A stretch of DNA of 64,000 nt, taken from the NCBI RefSeq assembly GCF_049276915.1, contig NZ_JBASXK010000011.1:5340-69339 (forward strand), written 5' to 3'. Source of the DNA: Aestuariivita sp049276915. Its GTDB lineage: Bacteria > Pseudomonadota > Alphaproteobacteria > Rhodobacterales > Rhodobacteraceae. Every line of letters begins with the position of its first letter. Within the stretch, counting starts at the first letter, position 1. The translations under genes and the position numbers were made by a program. The notes under the pieces were generated by a model. The model was not told the DNA's origin, ran no database searches, and saw only the letters and a program-made list of their open reading frames with translations. This document shows positions 48,567 to 56,733 of this stretch, piece after piece.

Positions 48567-49033
48567 CGGCCTGTTCGCCGTGCTGGTCCGGGATCGGGCC
48601 GCATGTGCCGGGCACCGGCAGACCGCCCCCACCGGCTGGTGATTTGCCAGCGTGAGCGAACCGACCATCTGAAAGATGACAGGTCTTTCATAAAGGACAG
48701 TTGAACACCTGTTTGATCGCCACCCTCGGGTCCGGCGATGCCCGGCGCGCGTTGCGCTGCCCACCGCACGGTGCCCCAACCAATCTGCAACCTGTCTCGT
48801 TCATAACCTCATTCCAGCAGCTGCCAGCACCAACCGGGTCTTACACCCCCGGTCCGGTGCGCTCAGGAGAGATGGTTACCCATCGCGCATTCAACGCGTT
48901 CCCGCCCGGATTAAAGCCCCGGACGAGGATGCAGCCATCGCCACCTTGGCGGGCCCGCCGTCCTGATGTCTTTCCAAGGATTGCAAAACAACCGACCGGC
49001 ACGAATGCCGAGTGTCGGTCCAATCTGCCGTGC
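48567..49033. other. Intergenic region of unknown content
   Basis: 467 nt between the VCBS gene and the convergent Old Yellow Enzyme gene. Open frames exist on both strands (for example minus 48841-49080 and plus from 48701) but none has a ribosome site or recognisable domain. A small hairpin, GACCATCT/AGATGACAGGTC near 48660-48682, is present. No tRNA or known RNA family was seen. Confidence 0.45.
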
Positions 49034-50269
49034 CTATGCTCGCCGTTTGCGAAAGGACGCCGCTCCGAGGGCGCAGACATTCTCCCACACCGTCCGCCAG
49101 GCCGACAGCTTCGGGTCCGGCTCGCGCCCTTGCCCCATCCGCCGGATCTGACTTTCGTAATAGGTGATCGGGATCATGAACATCCTGTCCAGCGCACGGA
49201 TGCCCGTGCTGGGCCGGCCCACATCACAGATGTACTCGGCATCTGCCGCGGCGTTGAGCGGAAATTCCGGATCCAGCACCAGCGCCCGCGCCAGCCCGAC
49301 AAAATCCAAAGCGCCAGAGGCCAGTGCCCCCTCCATCGCGGCCACCGACCGGAACCCGCCGGTCACCGCCAATGGCACACTGGTCCGCGCCCGAGCCTGT
49401 TGCGCGAAATCCAGAAAATACGCCTCCCGCGCAGAGCTCGATGACCGCGCGCCCGTCATCGCAGGTGCCTCATAGGTGCCACCCGATATTTCGATCAGGT
49501 CAATGCCCCCGGCGGTCAGGGCCTCGATCACCGCCAGCGCCTCGTCGCCCTCGAACCCGCCCTTCTGAAAGTCGGCAGAGTTCATCTTGATTGACACAGG
49601 AAAGGCATCGCCCACCTCGGCCCGGATCGCCTGCAACACCTCCAGCACAAAGCGTCGGCGCTTCTGTGGCGTGCCGCCCCAGTCATCCTCCCGCCGATTG
49701 TGATGCGGCGACAGGAACTGGCTCACCAGATAACCATGTGCGCCATGGATCTGCACCCCGTCAAACCCGGCTTGCTTGGCCAGCGCCGCAGAGCGCGCAT
49801 ACCGCGCGATAACGGCCTCGATCTCGGCAGGCTCCAACGCGCGTGGGACGGCAAAGCTCGTCTCCAGACCTTTGCCCAGGGCAACGGCCGAAGGTGCCAC
49901 AGGCTCTGGCGTCAGAAACTTCGGGCTCTGCTTGCCGGGATGGTTCAACTGCATCCAGAACAGAGTCTCGGGGTTGGCCTCATGCACCGCATCCGCCCAG
50001 TCACGAAACGGGGCCAGATCGCTGCCGTCTTCCAAGACCACGTTGCCCGGCTCACCAAGGGCCGTCGGGTCAATCATCACGTTCCCGCTGACCAGAATTC
50101 CGGTGCCGCCCTTGGCCCAGCGAGCATAGACACGGGTATGCGCCTGCGTCGGCAGGTGCACGCCATGGGTGGCCAACACTTCGCTCATTGCCGATTTCAG
50201 GATGCGGTTCGGCGCGGTGGCTTTGCCGTTTATCTCGAATGGGCTGAACAGGATGGGCGCATGGCTCAT
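49034..50269 (-). CDS. NADH:flavin oxidoreductase (Old Yellow Enzyme family)
   Basis: A 411-residue FMN enzyme of the OYE/2,4-dienoyl-CoA reductase family, without the extra FeS and FAD domains of the long form. Typical motifs are FSPFEINGKATAPNRILKSAMSE, FWMQLNHPGKQS, GFDGVQIHGAHGYLVSQFLSPHHNRR (with the substrate-binding H-G-A-H and N-R-R) and LAVTGGFRS near the phosphate site. The start at 50269 overlaps the purD stop by ATGA. Substrate not evident. Confidence 0.88.
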   Translation of the reverse strand: MSHAPILFSPFEINGKATAPNRILKSAMSEVLATHGVHLPTQAHTRVYARWAKGGTGILVSGNVMIDPTALGEPGNVVLEDGSDLAPFRDWADAVHEANPETLFWMQLNHPGKQSPKFLTPEPVAPSAVALGKGLETSFAVPRALEPAEIEAVIARYARSAALAKQAGFDGVQIHGAHGYLVSQFLSPHHNRREDDWGGTPQKRRRFVLEVLQAIRAEVGDAFPVSIKMNSADFQKGGFEGDEALAVIEALTAGGIDLIEISGGTYEAPAMTGARSSSSAREAYFLDFAQQARARTSVPLAVTGGFRSVAAMEGALASGALDFVGLARALVLDPEFPLNAAADAEYICDVGRPSTGIRALDRMFMIPITYYESQIRRMGQGREPDPKLSAWRTVWENVCALGAASFRKRRA

Positions 50270-51528
50270 AATGCCCGCCAACCGATATCGCGCCGGCAAA
50301 ACCCCTCGGGCCAGTCAATCGCATCCACCATGGCATAGGCCCGGTCGCGTGCCTCGGCCAGGCTGGCCCCGCGCGCAGTCGCGTTCAGGACCCGCCCGCC
50401 ACTGGCCACGACCCGGCCGTCCACCTCGGTGGTGCCCGCATGAAAACACATCTCGAAACTGGTTTCGGCAAGCCCGTCCAGACCAGAGATGAGCGAGCCT
50501 TTCTGATAGGCACCGGGATAGCCCGCAGCACAGAGAACCACCGTCATCGCGTGGTCATCGGCCCAGTTCACCTGAGCCTGATCCAGCCGTCCCTCGGCGG
50601 CGGCATGCATCAGGTCCATCGCCTGCGCCCCCAGCCGCATCATCAGCACCTGACATTCCGGATCGCCAAAGCGCACGTTGTATTCCACCAGCCGGGGCTG
50701 GCCGTCCTTGATCATCAACCCGGCATACAGCACCCCCTGATAGGGCATGCCGCGCCGCGCCATCTCGGCCATGGTGGGGCGGATGATCTCGGCCAGCGCC
50801 TTTTCGGCAATCGCATCCGTCAGCACCGGGGCCGGGGAATAGGCTCCCATGCCGCCGGTATTGGGGCCGGTGTCGCCCTCGCCGACGCGCTTGTGATCCT
50901 GCGCCGTGCCGATGGGCAGCACCGTTTCGCCATCGCAGAGCACGAAGAACGAGGCCTCCTCGCCCTCCATGAATTCCTCGATCACCACCTCGGTGCCCGC
51001 GCCACCAAAGGCACCGCCGAACATGTCGTCAATCGCCGCCTCCGCCTCGGCCAGGGTCTCGGCGATGATCACGCCCTTGCCTGCGGCCAGCCCGTCCGCC
51101 TTGACCACGATCGGTGCCCCCTGGGCGCGCACATAGTCCTTGGCCGTCGCGGCATCGGTGAAATGACCATAGCCCGCCGTGGGTGCCTTGGCCGCGTCAC
51201 AGATGTCCTTGGTAAAGCTCTTTGAGGCCTCCAGCCGCGCCGCCGCCGCCGAGGGGCCAAAGACCAGCATCCCGGCATCGCGCAACCGATCCGCCACGCC
51301 CGCCGCCAGGGGCGCTTCGGGACCGATGATCACGAAATCTATCGCGTTTTCCTCGGCAAAGGTCACAACCGCGCCGCCATCTTCGATGTTCAGGCTGGCG
51401 CAATCGGCAATCTGCGCGATCCCTGCATTGCCCGGTGCCACGATCAGCTTGTCGCATTTGGGATTCTGCAACACCGCCCAGGCCAGGGAATGTTCGCGAC
51501 CGCCGCCGCCCAGGATCAGGATATTCAT
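50266..51528 (-). CDS. purD: Phosphoribosylamine-glycine ligase (GAR synthetase)
   Basis: Second step of purine synthesis. The 420-residue ATP-grasp enzyme begins MNILILGGGGREHSLAWAV. It carries GPEAPLAAGVADRL, the ATP-grasp KADGLAAGKGVIIAE, EEFMEGEEASFFVL, HKRVGEGDTGPNTGGMGAYSPAP and RFGDPECQ. It is divergent from xseA across a 78-nt gap and coupled downstream to the OYE gene by ATGA. Confidence 0.97.
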   Translation of the reverse strand: MNILILGGGGREHSLAWAVLQNPKCDKLIVAPGNAGIAQIADCASLNIEDGGAVVTFAEENAIDFVIIGPEAPLAAGVADRLRDAGMLVFGPSAAAARLEASKSFTKDICDAAKAPTAGYGHFTDAATAKDYVRAQGAPIVVKADGLAAGKGVIIAETLAEAEAAIDDMFGGAFGGAGTEVVIEEFMEGEEASFFVLCDGETVLPIGTAQDHKRVGEGDTGPNTGGMGAYSPAPVLTDAIAEKALAEIIRPTMAEMARRGMPYQGVLYAGLMIKDGQPRLVEYNVRFGDPECQVLMMRLGAQAMDLMHAAAEGRLDQAQVNWADDHAMTVVLCAAGYPGAYQKGSLISGLDGLAETSFEMCFHAGTTEVDGRVVASGGRVLNATARGASLAEARDRAYAMVDAIDWPEGFCRRDIGWRAL

Positions 51529-51606
51529 GTTCTGCGCCCCTCAGATGCTTGGCCTTGTGCCTGTCGCGTTCTAAGCTGCACCAAAGCCAGTGACAAGGTA
51601 ACCACG

Positions 51607-53145
51607 ATGGACCTGATCGACAGCCCCGAACCGGGACAGAACGCGCCGGAATTCACCGTCTCGGAAATCTCGGGCGCGATCAAACGCATGATCGAGGGTG
51701 AGTTCGCCCATGTGCGCATCCGCGCCGAAGTGGGTCGCGTGTCGCATCCGCGCTCGGGGCATGTCTACCTCGATCTCAAGGATGACCGCGCCGTGATCGC
51801 CGCCGTCATGTGGAAAGGCGTCGCCGCACGTCAGGTCACCCAGCCCGAAGAGGGTATGGAGGTCGTCGCCGTCGGTCGCCTGACCACCTTTCCGGGGCAG
51901 TCCAAATACCAGATGGTCATCGAGGAAATCCGCCCCGCGGGCATGGGCGCGCTTATGGCGATGCTGGAAAAGCGCAAGGCCGCTCTGGGTGCCGAAGGGC
52001 TGTTCGATCCAGGCCGCAAGAAACCCTTGCCCTATCTGCCCGAGGTCATCGGCGTCGTGACCTCGCCCTCGGGCGCGGTGATCCGCGATATCCTGCACCG
52101 CCTGCGCGATCGCTTTCCGCGCAAGGTGCTGATCTGGCCCGTGGCCGTTCAGGGCGAGAAATGCGCCCCCGAAGTGGCCCGCGCCATTGCCGGTTTCAAC
52201 GCGCTCACCCCCGGTGGCGCGGTGCCGCGCCCGGACCTGTTGATCGTGGCGCGCGGTGGCGGCTCGGTCGAGGATCTCTGGGGCTTCAACGAAGAAATCG
52301 TGGTGCGCGCGGCGGCGGCCTCTGACATTCCGCTGATCTCGGCTGTGGGCCATGAGACCGACACCACGCTGATCGACTATGCCTCGGACCAGCGCGCGCC
52401 CACGCCCACGGCTGCCGCCGAACTTGCCGTGCCGGTGCGGATGGAGCTGCTTTCATGGGTGGGGGCGCAAGGCGCGCGCCTGTCGCGCGGCACCACCAAT
52501 GCCATCGGCCTGCGCCGCCAGAGGCTGACCGATCTGGGCCGCGCCCTGCCCAAACCGGGCACGCTTCTGGAAAGCGCGCAGCAACGGCTGGATCTGGCGG
52601 CCGAGAAACTGCCCGCCGCGCTGGATCGCGGGGTGCAGCGGCGCAAACTGCGCCTGACCGAACTGTCGGGCAGCCTGCGCCCGCGTGTTCTGGGCCGCCT
52701 TGTCGGCACCGAGCGTGAAAAGCTCACACGGCTTTCCGCGCGTCTTTCGCCGGCGCTTGGCAGGGCGATATCGGGCAAACGCGAAGCCTTTCGCCAGCAA
52801 TCCCGCCTTCTTCAGCCCCAGCGTCTGGGGGCGGATCTGTCCGCCAAATCGGACGCGCTCGAGCGGCTTGCGCGCAGGCTTTCACAGGCTGGCCGGGGCC
52901 AGATCGCGCGCTGGCAGGCGCAGGTCGACGCGGCAGGGCGGCTGCATGAAACGCTCAGCTACAAGGCCACGCTTGAGCGCGGCTATGCGGTGATCCGTTC
53001 AGAAGGTGTGGTGCTGACCCGCAAGGCCGAGGCACAGAATGCCAGCGCTCTTGAGATCGAATTCGCAGATGGCCGTCTGGCCCTGAACGGCAAATCTCCG
53101 GTGCGCGCAAAACCCGAACCGCCCGAACAGGGCAGCCTGTTCTGA
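51607..53145 (+). CDS. xseA: Exodeoxyribonuclease VII large subunit
   Basis: Degrades single-stranded DNA with XseB. The 512-residue protein has the N-terminal OB-fold (FTVSEISGAIKRMIEGEFAHVRIRAEVGRVS), the catalytic domain with GVVTSPSGAVIRDILHRLRDRFP, LLIVARGGGSVEDLWGFNEE and SAVGHETDTTLIDYASDQRAPTPTAAAELA, and a long alpha-helical arm that ends with YKATLERGYAVIRSEG. The start at 51607 is chosen by homology (MDLIDSPEPGQNAPEF). xseB is not nearby. Confidence 0.96.
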   Translation: MDLIDSPEPGQNAPEFTVSEISGAIKRMIEGEFAHVRIRAEVGRVSHPRSGHVYLDLKDDRAVIAAVMWKGVAARQVTQPEEGMEVVAVGRLTTFPGQSKYQMVIEEIRPAGMGALMAMLEKRKAALGAEGLFDPGRKKPLPYLPEVIGVVTSPSGAVIRDILHRLRDRFPRKVLIWPVAVQGEKCAPEVARAIAGFNALTPGGAVPRPDLLIVARGGGSVEDLWGFNEEIVVRAAAASDIPLISAVGHETDTTLIDYASDQRAPTPTAAAELAVPVRMELLSWVGAQGARLSRGTTNAIGLRRQRLTDLGRALPKPGTLLESAQQRLDLAAEKLPAALDRGVQRRKLRLTELSGSLRPRVLGRLVGTEREKLTRLSARLSPALGRAISGKREAFRQQSRLLQPQRLGADLSAKSDALERLARRLSQAGRGQIARWQAQVDAAGRLHETLSYKATLERGYAVIRSEGVVLTRKAEAQNASALEIEFADGRLALNGKSPVRAKPEPPEQGSLF

Positions 53146-53176
53146 GCCCCGTGCCTCTGGCGGGTGTCAGGCGCGC

Positions 53177-53575
53177 TCAGACCCCGGTGTCGGGGCCAAA
53201 GCAGACCATCTCTTCGTCCTTTTCATAGGCCAGATAGCTTGCAGGCGGCGAACCGGGGCTGGCATTGGCAAAGCGTGCGATCAGACCCTGAGGCGTTTGC
53301 TCGAAGCTCCAGCATTGCGGCACGTCCCAGCCCTCATAGGCAAAGCAGATGAAACCGTCCTGCTCATACCAGACCCCGGGGGTGCATTCGCCGTCCAGAA
53401 ACGACCATTCCACCTGCCGGTTCTCGCGATAGCGCTCAACGCCGTAATCCTGCCCATTGAGGCTGAAGAACAGGGTCTTGCCTTCGGTATAGGTTTCGAA
53501 TTCATCGGCTGTCATCTCGGCGAGGGCCGGAGCCGTCATGGCCATCAGGGCCAGAATCACGCTGCGTTTGATCAT
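53177..53575 (-). CDS. Small secreted conserved hypothetical protein
   Basis: A 132-residue protein with a signal peptide (MIKRSVILALMAMTAPALA). The mature part is rich in aromatic residues with GKTLFFSLNGQDYGVERY, WSFLDGECTPGVWYEQDGFICFAYEG and PQCWSFEQ; four Cys could form two disulfides. The pattern resembles small periplasmic proteins of Rhodobacterales of unknown function. It starts 4 nt after the AlkB-like gene stop and is probably cotranscribed with it. Confidence 0.7.
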   Translation of the reverse strand: MIKRSVILALMAMTAPALAEMTADEFETYTEGKTLFFSLNGQDYGVERYRENRQVEWSFLDGECTPGVWYEQDGFICFAYEGWDVPQCWSFEQTPQGLIARFANASPGSPPASYLAYEKDEEMVCFGPDTGV

Positions 53576-53579
53576 GGGG

Positions 53580-54689
53580 TCAGTGTGACAGATGCGCTTG
53601 GGCGCTGCCAAGGGCACCTGTCGCCGCGCCTGCCGTCTTGCGCAACGAGGCGGACCTGTCCCCGGCGCTGTCCTGCGCGCTCCATTTGCGGGCGCGCTTG
53701 TCCATCATGCGCCGCCACAGCGGCGGGATCAGCGCGATGCTTGCCATCACCGGCAGGGACCGGGGCAGCATCGGCATCGTGGCGTGATCCAGTTCCAGTT
53801 CCGGAAATGTTTTCAACGGGTTCTGGTGGTGATCGGAATGGCGCGGCGCGTTCAGCATCAGCGCCGAGGAATACCACTGCGGCGCGTTCCAGCTATGGCG
53901 CGGGCCTGCAGGCTCGTACCCGCCATCCGCGCGGCGCGCGCGCTCCAGCCCGTAATGCTGCACATAATCCGACAGGATCAGCTGCATCTGCGCATAGCTC
54001 GCCAGCGCCAGCCAGATCACCACGCCCGACAGTCCCGCGATCAGCCAGCCGATCCACAGGCTGAGGCAGGCTCCGGCGACGTAGATCACATAAGGATGCA
54101 CTCCGCGCGCGCCTGTCGCGGCACGGCGCATCCGGGTCTCGGCCGCCAGCCCCGCGCGAAACGACCCGATCCAGGCGCGCGGCCAGAAGTGGTAAAATCC
54201 CATGCCCAGAGGGGCCGAGTTCGGATCCCTGGGCGTGGCGACATGGACATGATGCACCTTGGGGTGGGCCGAGGCGTGATGTCCGAACAACAGCGTCGCA
54301 TAGACCGCCACGCCCAGACGGCGCGGCCAACGCGCCGAGCGGTGGATCAGCTCATGCGCGTTCGAGTTCGACACCTGTCCAAAGAACAACCCCAGCGCCA
54401 GCGCGGTGACCACCGCAGCGGCACCCTCCAGCCGGCCATTTGCCGTCAGCGCCCAGACCCCCAGTGGCATCAGCGCCAGATGCGCCAGACCCAGCGCCGT
54501 GGTGAGGCGATCTGCGCTGCCCGCCGAGTCCGCGTTACCTTCGGGCGGGGGTGCGGACACCAGCCGGTCCAGCCCCGCAACCAGTGCCGTGACGCTGATC
54601 AGGGCGGCCACGCTCCACCAGCCGCCCAACAGGCAGGCCGTGGCCAGCAAGGCCAGCGTCAGGAAAGGGATCAGCACAAAACGCGCCAT
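53580..54689 (-). CDS. AlkB-like membrane diiron monooxygenase
   Basis: A 369-residue integral membrane non-heme diiron oxygenase of the alkane hydroxylase/fatty-acid desaturase superfamily. The histidine boxes are HELIHR (112-117), HHASAHPKVHH (137-147) and RHSDHH (283-288), plus the AlkB-type HYG motif in DYVQHYGLE (241-249). Several N-terminal membrane segments precede box 1. The start is uncertain: 54689 (MARFVLIPF) is preferred; the in-frame ATG at 54728 would put the palindrome at 54706 inside the gene. Substrate may be an alkane, xylene-like compound or fatty acyl group; no rubredoxin gene is adjacent. Confidence 0.82.
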   Translation of the reverse strand: MARFVLIPFLTLALLATACLLGGWWSVAALISVTALVAGLDRLVSAPPPEGNADSAGSADRLTTALGLAHLALMPLGVWALTANGRLEGAAAVVTALALGLFFGQVSNSNAHELIHRSARWPRRLGVAVYATLLFGHHASAHPKVHHVHVATPRDPNSAPLGMGFYHFWPRAWIGSFRAGLAAETRMRRAATGARGVHPYVIYVAGACLSLWIGWLIAGLSGVVIWLALASYAQMQLILSDYVQHYGLERARRADGGYEPAGPRHSWNAPQWYSSALMLNAPRHSDHHQNPLKTFPELELDHATMPMLPRSLPVMASIALIPPLWRRMMDKRARKWSAQDSAGDRSASLRKTAGAATGALGSAQAHLSH

Positions 54690-54705
54690 ATGGATAGGCA
54701 ACCAC

Positions 54706-54717
54706 CGGAAATTTCCG
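54706..54717. promoter_or_regulatory. 12-bp palindrome upstream of the AlkB-like gene
   Basis: CGGAAATTTCCG is perfectly symmetrical and lies 17 nt upstream of the preferred start. It is a candidate operator; regulator unknown. Confidence 0.35.
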
Positions 54718-54901
54718 CTCTTGAACATAGTCTAGCACAGCGCGGGGCCCAGTGTTACGGCAGCAATGTGTAAAATTAGCGGCGGCGCGTTCCGATTGGA
54801 AAGCCGCGCGCGCGCAAAACCGCAAAACCATGTCGCTTTTGACCGCCATCGCCGCGTGACCCCCGGTATACAGCTCAAGACCGATGACGGAGGGCCGCAC
54901 A

Positions 54902-56599
54902 ATGGCACTGGATCACAAGAAAACCGACCCGAAAGGCGTCTGGAAACAGGGCAAGGGCAAGGGCCGGGTTACGACCAAGGGCCGCCAGCTGGATGATCTG
55001 GCCTGGGATCAGCTGCGCGCGCTTCTGGGGGATCGCCCGCGCCGCGCGGATCTGCTGATCGAATATCTGCATCTGGTTCAGGATGAATACGGCCATCTGT
55101 CCGCCGCCCATCTGCGCGCCCTGGCCGAAGAGCTGCGCCTGTCCATGGCCGAAGTCTATGAGGTGGCGACGTTCTATGCCCATTTCGACGTGGTCAAGGA
55201 AGGCGAAACTCCGCCCCCCGCGCTGACCATCCGGGTGTGCGATTCCCTGTCCTGTGAACTGGCTGGCGCTCAGGCGCTCAAGGCCGCGCTGGAAGAGGGG
55301 CTGGATCCCGGCGAGGTGCGCGTGTTGCGCGCGCCCTGCATGGGGCGTTGTGACAGCGCGCCGACGCTGGAGCTGGGTCACAACCACATTGATTTCGCCA
55401 CGCCGGAAAAGGTCAGGGCCGCGATCGCCGCGGGCGACACCCATCACAAGATGCCCGACTATCAGACCTTCGAGCAATACCGCGGCGAAGGTGGCTATAG
55501 CCGCCTGAGAGAGCTGCGCGAGAACGGCGACTGGGAGGCCGAATGGGACCGCATTCTGGGGGCCGGTCTGCGCGGGCTTGGCGGGGCGGGTTTTCCGGCT
55601 GGCAAGAAACTGCGCTTTGTGCGCGCCGAACCGGGGCCGCGCTATCTGGCGGTGAACGGGGACGAGGGCGAGCCGGGCACGTTCAAGGACCGCTTCCATC
55701 TGGAACGCACACCCCATCTGTTTCTTGAAGGCATGCTCTTTGCGGCATGGGCCGTCGAGGCGCAGACCTGCTTTATCTACATGCGCGACGAATACCCCGC
55801 GGTGCTGGAGATCTTGCGTCGTGAAATCAAGGCGCTGGAAGAAGCCGGTCTTGTGGAGGCAGGTTTTATCGACCTGCGGCGCGGAGCCGGGGCCTATATC
55901 TGCGGCGAAGAAAGCGCGATGATCGAATCCATCGAAGGCAAGCGCGGCCTGCCGCGTCACCGCCCGCCCTTCGTGGCCCAGGTCGGCATCTTCAACCGAC
56001 CCACGCTGGTGCATAATGTCGAAACCCTGCACTGGATCGCCCGCATCCTGCGCGAAGGCCCCGAAATCCTGTCGTCAGTGGAACATAACGGGCGCATCGG
56101 CTTGCGCAGCTATTCGGTTTCGGGGCGCGTCAAGACCCCCGGCGTCTATGAACTGCCTGCCGGCTCGACCATCACCGAAATCATCGCCGCCGCCGGCGGG
56201 ATGGCCCAGGGGCATGTGTTCAAAGCCTATCAGCCGGGTGGCCCGTCCTCGGGGCTGCTGCCTGCCTCGATGAATGACATCCCGCTGGATTTCGACACGC
56301 TCCAGCCCCATGGCACCTTCATCGGGTCTGCCGCCGTTGTGGTGCTGTCCGATCAGGACCGGGCACGGGATGCCGCGCTCAACATGCTGCGCTTTTTCGA
56401 GGACGAAAGCTGTGGTCAATGTACGCCCTGCCGGGTTGGCTGTGAAAAAGCGGTCAAGCTGATGCAGGCCGACACATGGGATCAGCCGCTGCTGGAAGAG
56501 CTGTGTCAAGCCATGTCTGATGCCTCGATCTGCGGTCTGGGGCAGGCGGCACCGAACCCTATCCGCCTGACAATGAAGCATTTTCCGAACGAACTGTGA
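54902..56599 (+). CDS. Formate dehydrogenase gamma-beta fusion (NuoE-NuoF type), orphan
   Basis: A 565-residue fusion of a NuoE/FdsG-like domain and a NuoF/FdsB-like domain, as in Methylobacterium FDH1B. The NuoE part (about 35-165) has 2Fe-2S ligands Cys113, Cys118, Cys146 and Cys150. The NuoF part has the FMN/NADH motifs GLGGAGFPAGKK and NGDEGEPGTFKDR, ICGEESAMIESIEG, and the 4Fe-4S ligands SCGQCTPCRVGC plus ICGLGQ. It would pass electrons between NAD and a molybdenum or tungsten alpha subunit. GGAGGG precedes the ATG at 54902. No alpha-subunit gene lies on either side; ftsY follows directly. Confidence 0.9.
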   Translation: MALDHKKTDPKGVWKQGKGKGRVTTKGRQLDDLAWDQLRALLGDRPRRADLLIEYLHLVQDEYGHLSAAHLRALAEELRLSMAEVYEVATFYAHFDVVKEGETPPPALTIRVCDSLSCELAGAQALKAALEEGLDPGEVRVLRAPCMGRCDSAPTLELGHNHIDFATPEKVRAAIAAGDTHHKMPDYQTFEQYRGEGGYSRLRELRENGDWEAEWDRILGAGLRGLGGAGFPAGKKLRFVRAEPGPRYLAVNGDEGEPGTFKDRFHLERTPHLFLEGMLFAAWAVEAQTCFIYMRDEYPAVLEILRREIKALEEAGLVEAGFIDLRRGAGAYICGEESAMIESIEGKRGLPRHRPPFVAQVGIFNRPTLVHNVETLHWIARILREGPEILSSVEHNGRIGLRSYSVSGRVKTPGVYELPAGSTITEIIAAAGGMAQGHVFKAYQPGGPSSGLLPASMNDIPLDFDTLQPHGTFIGSAAVVVLSDQDRARDAALNMLRFFEDESCGQCTPCRVGCEKAVKLMQADTWDQPLLEELCQAMSDASICGLGQAAPNPIRLTMKHFPNEL

Positions 56600-56733
56600 A
56601 GCGGCAGCCTGTGCCGCCCGACCGGGTTGCCGTTCGCGGTTTGCACGATATCCGCGGCGTTCAGACGCGATGGCGTCTTTTCACCGCTCTCTGCGCGTAT
56701 TAGGTGAGAAGAACCTAACAGTGTCGGGGCAGC

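Noticed and set aside
48701..49444. Long plus-strand frame over the 48567-49033 gap
   Set aside because: More than half of it is antisense to the Old Yellow Enzyme gene; composition is Pro/Arg-rich as in shadow frames, and no start site is visible.
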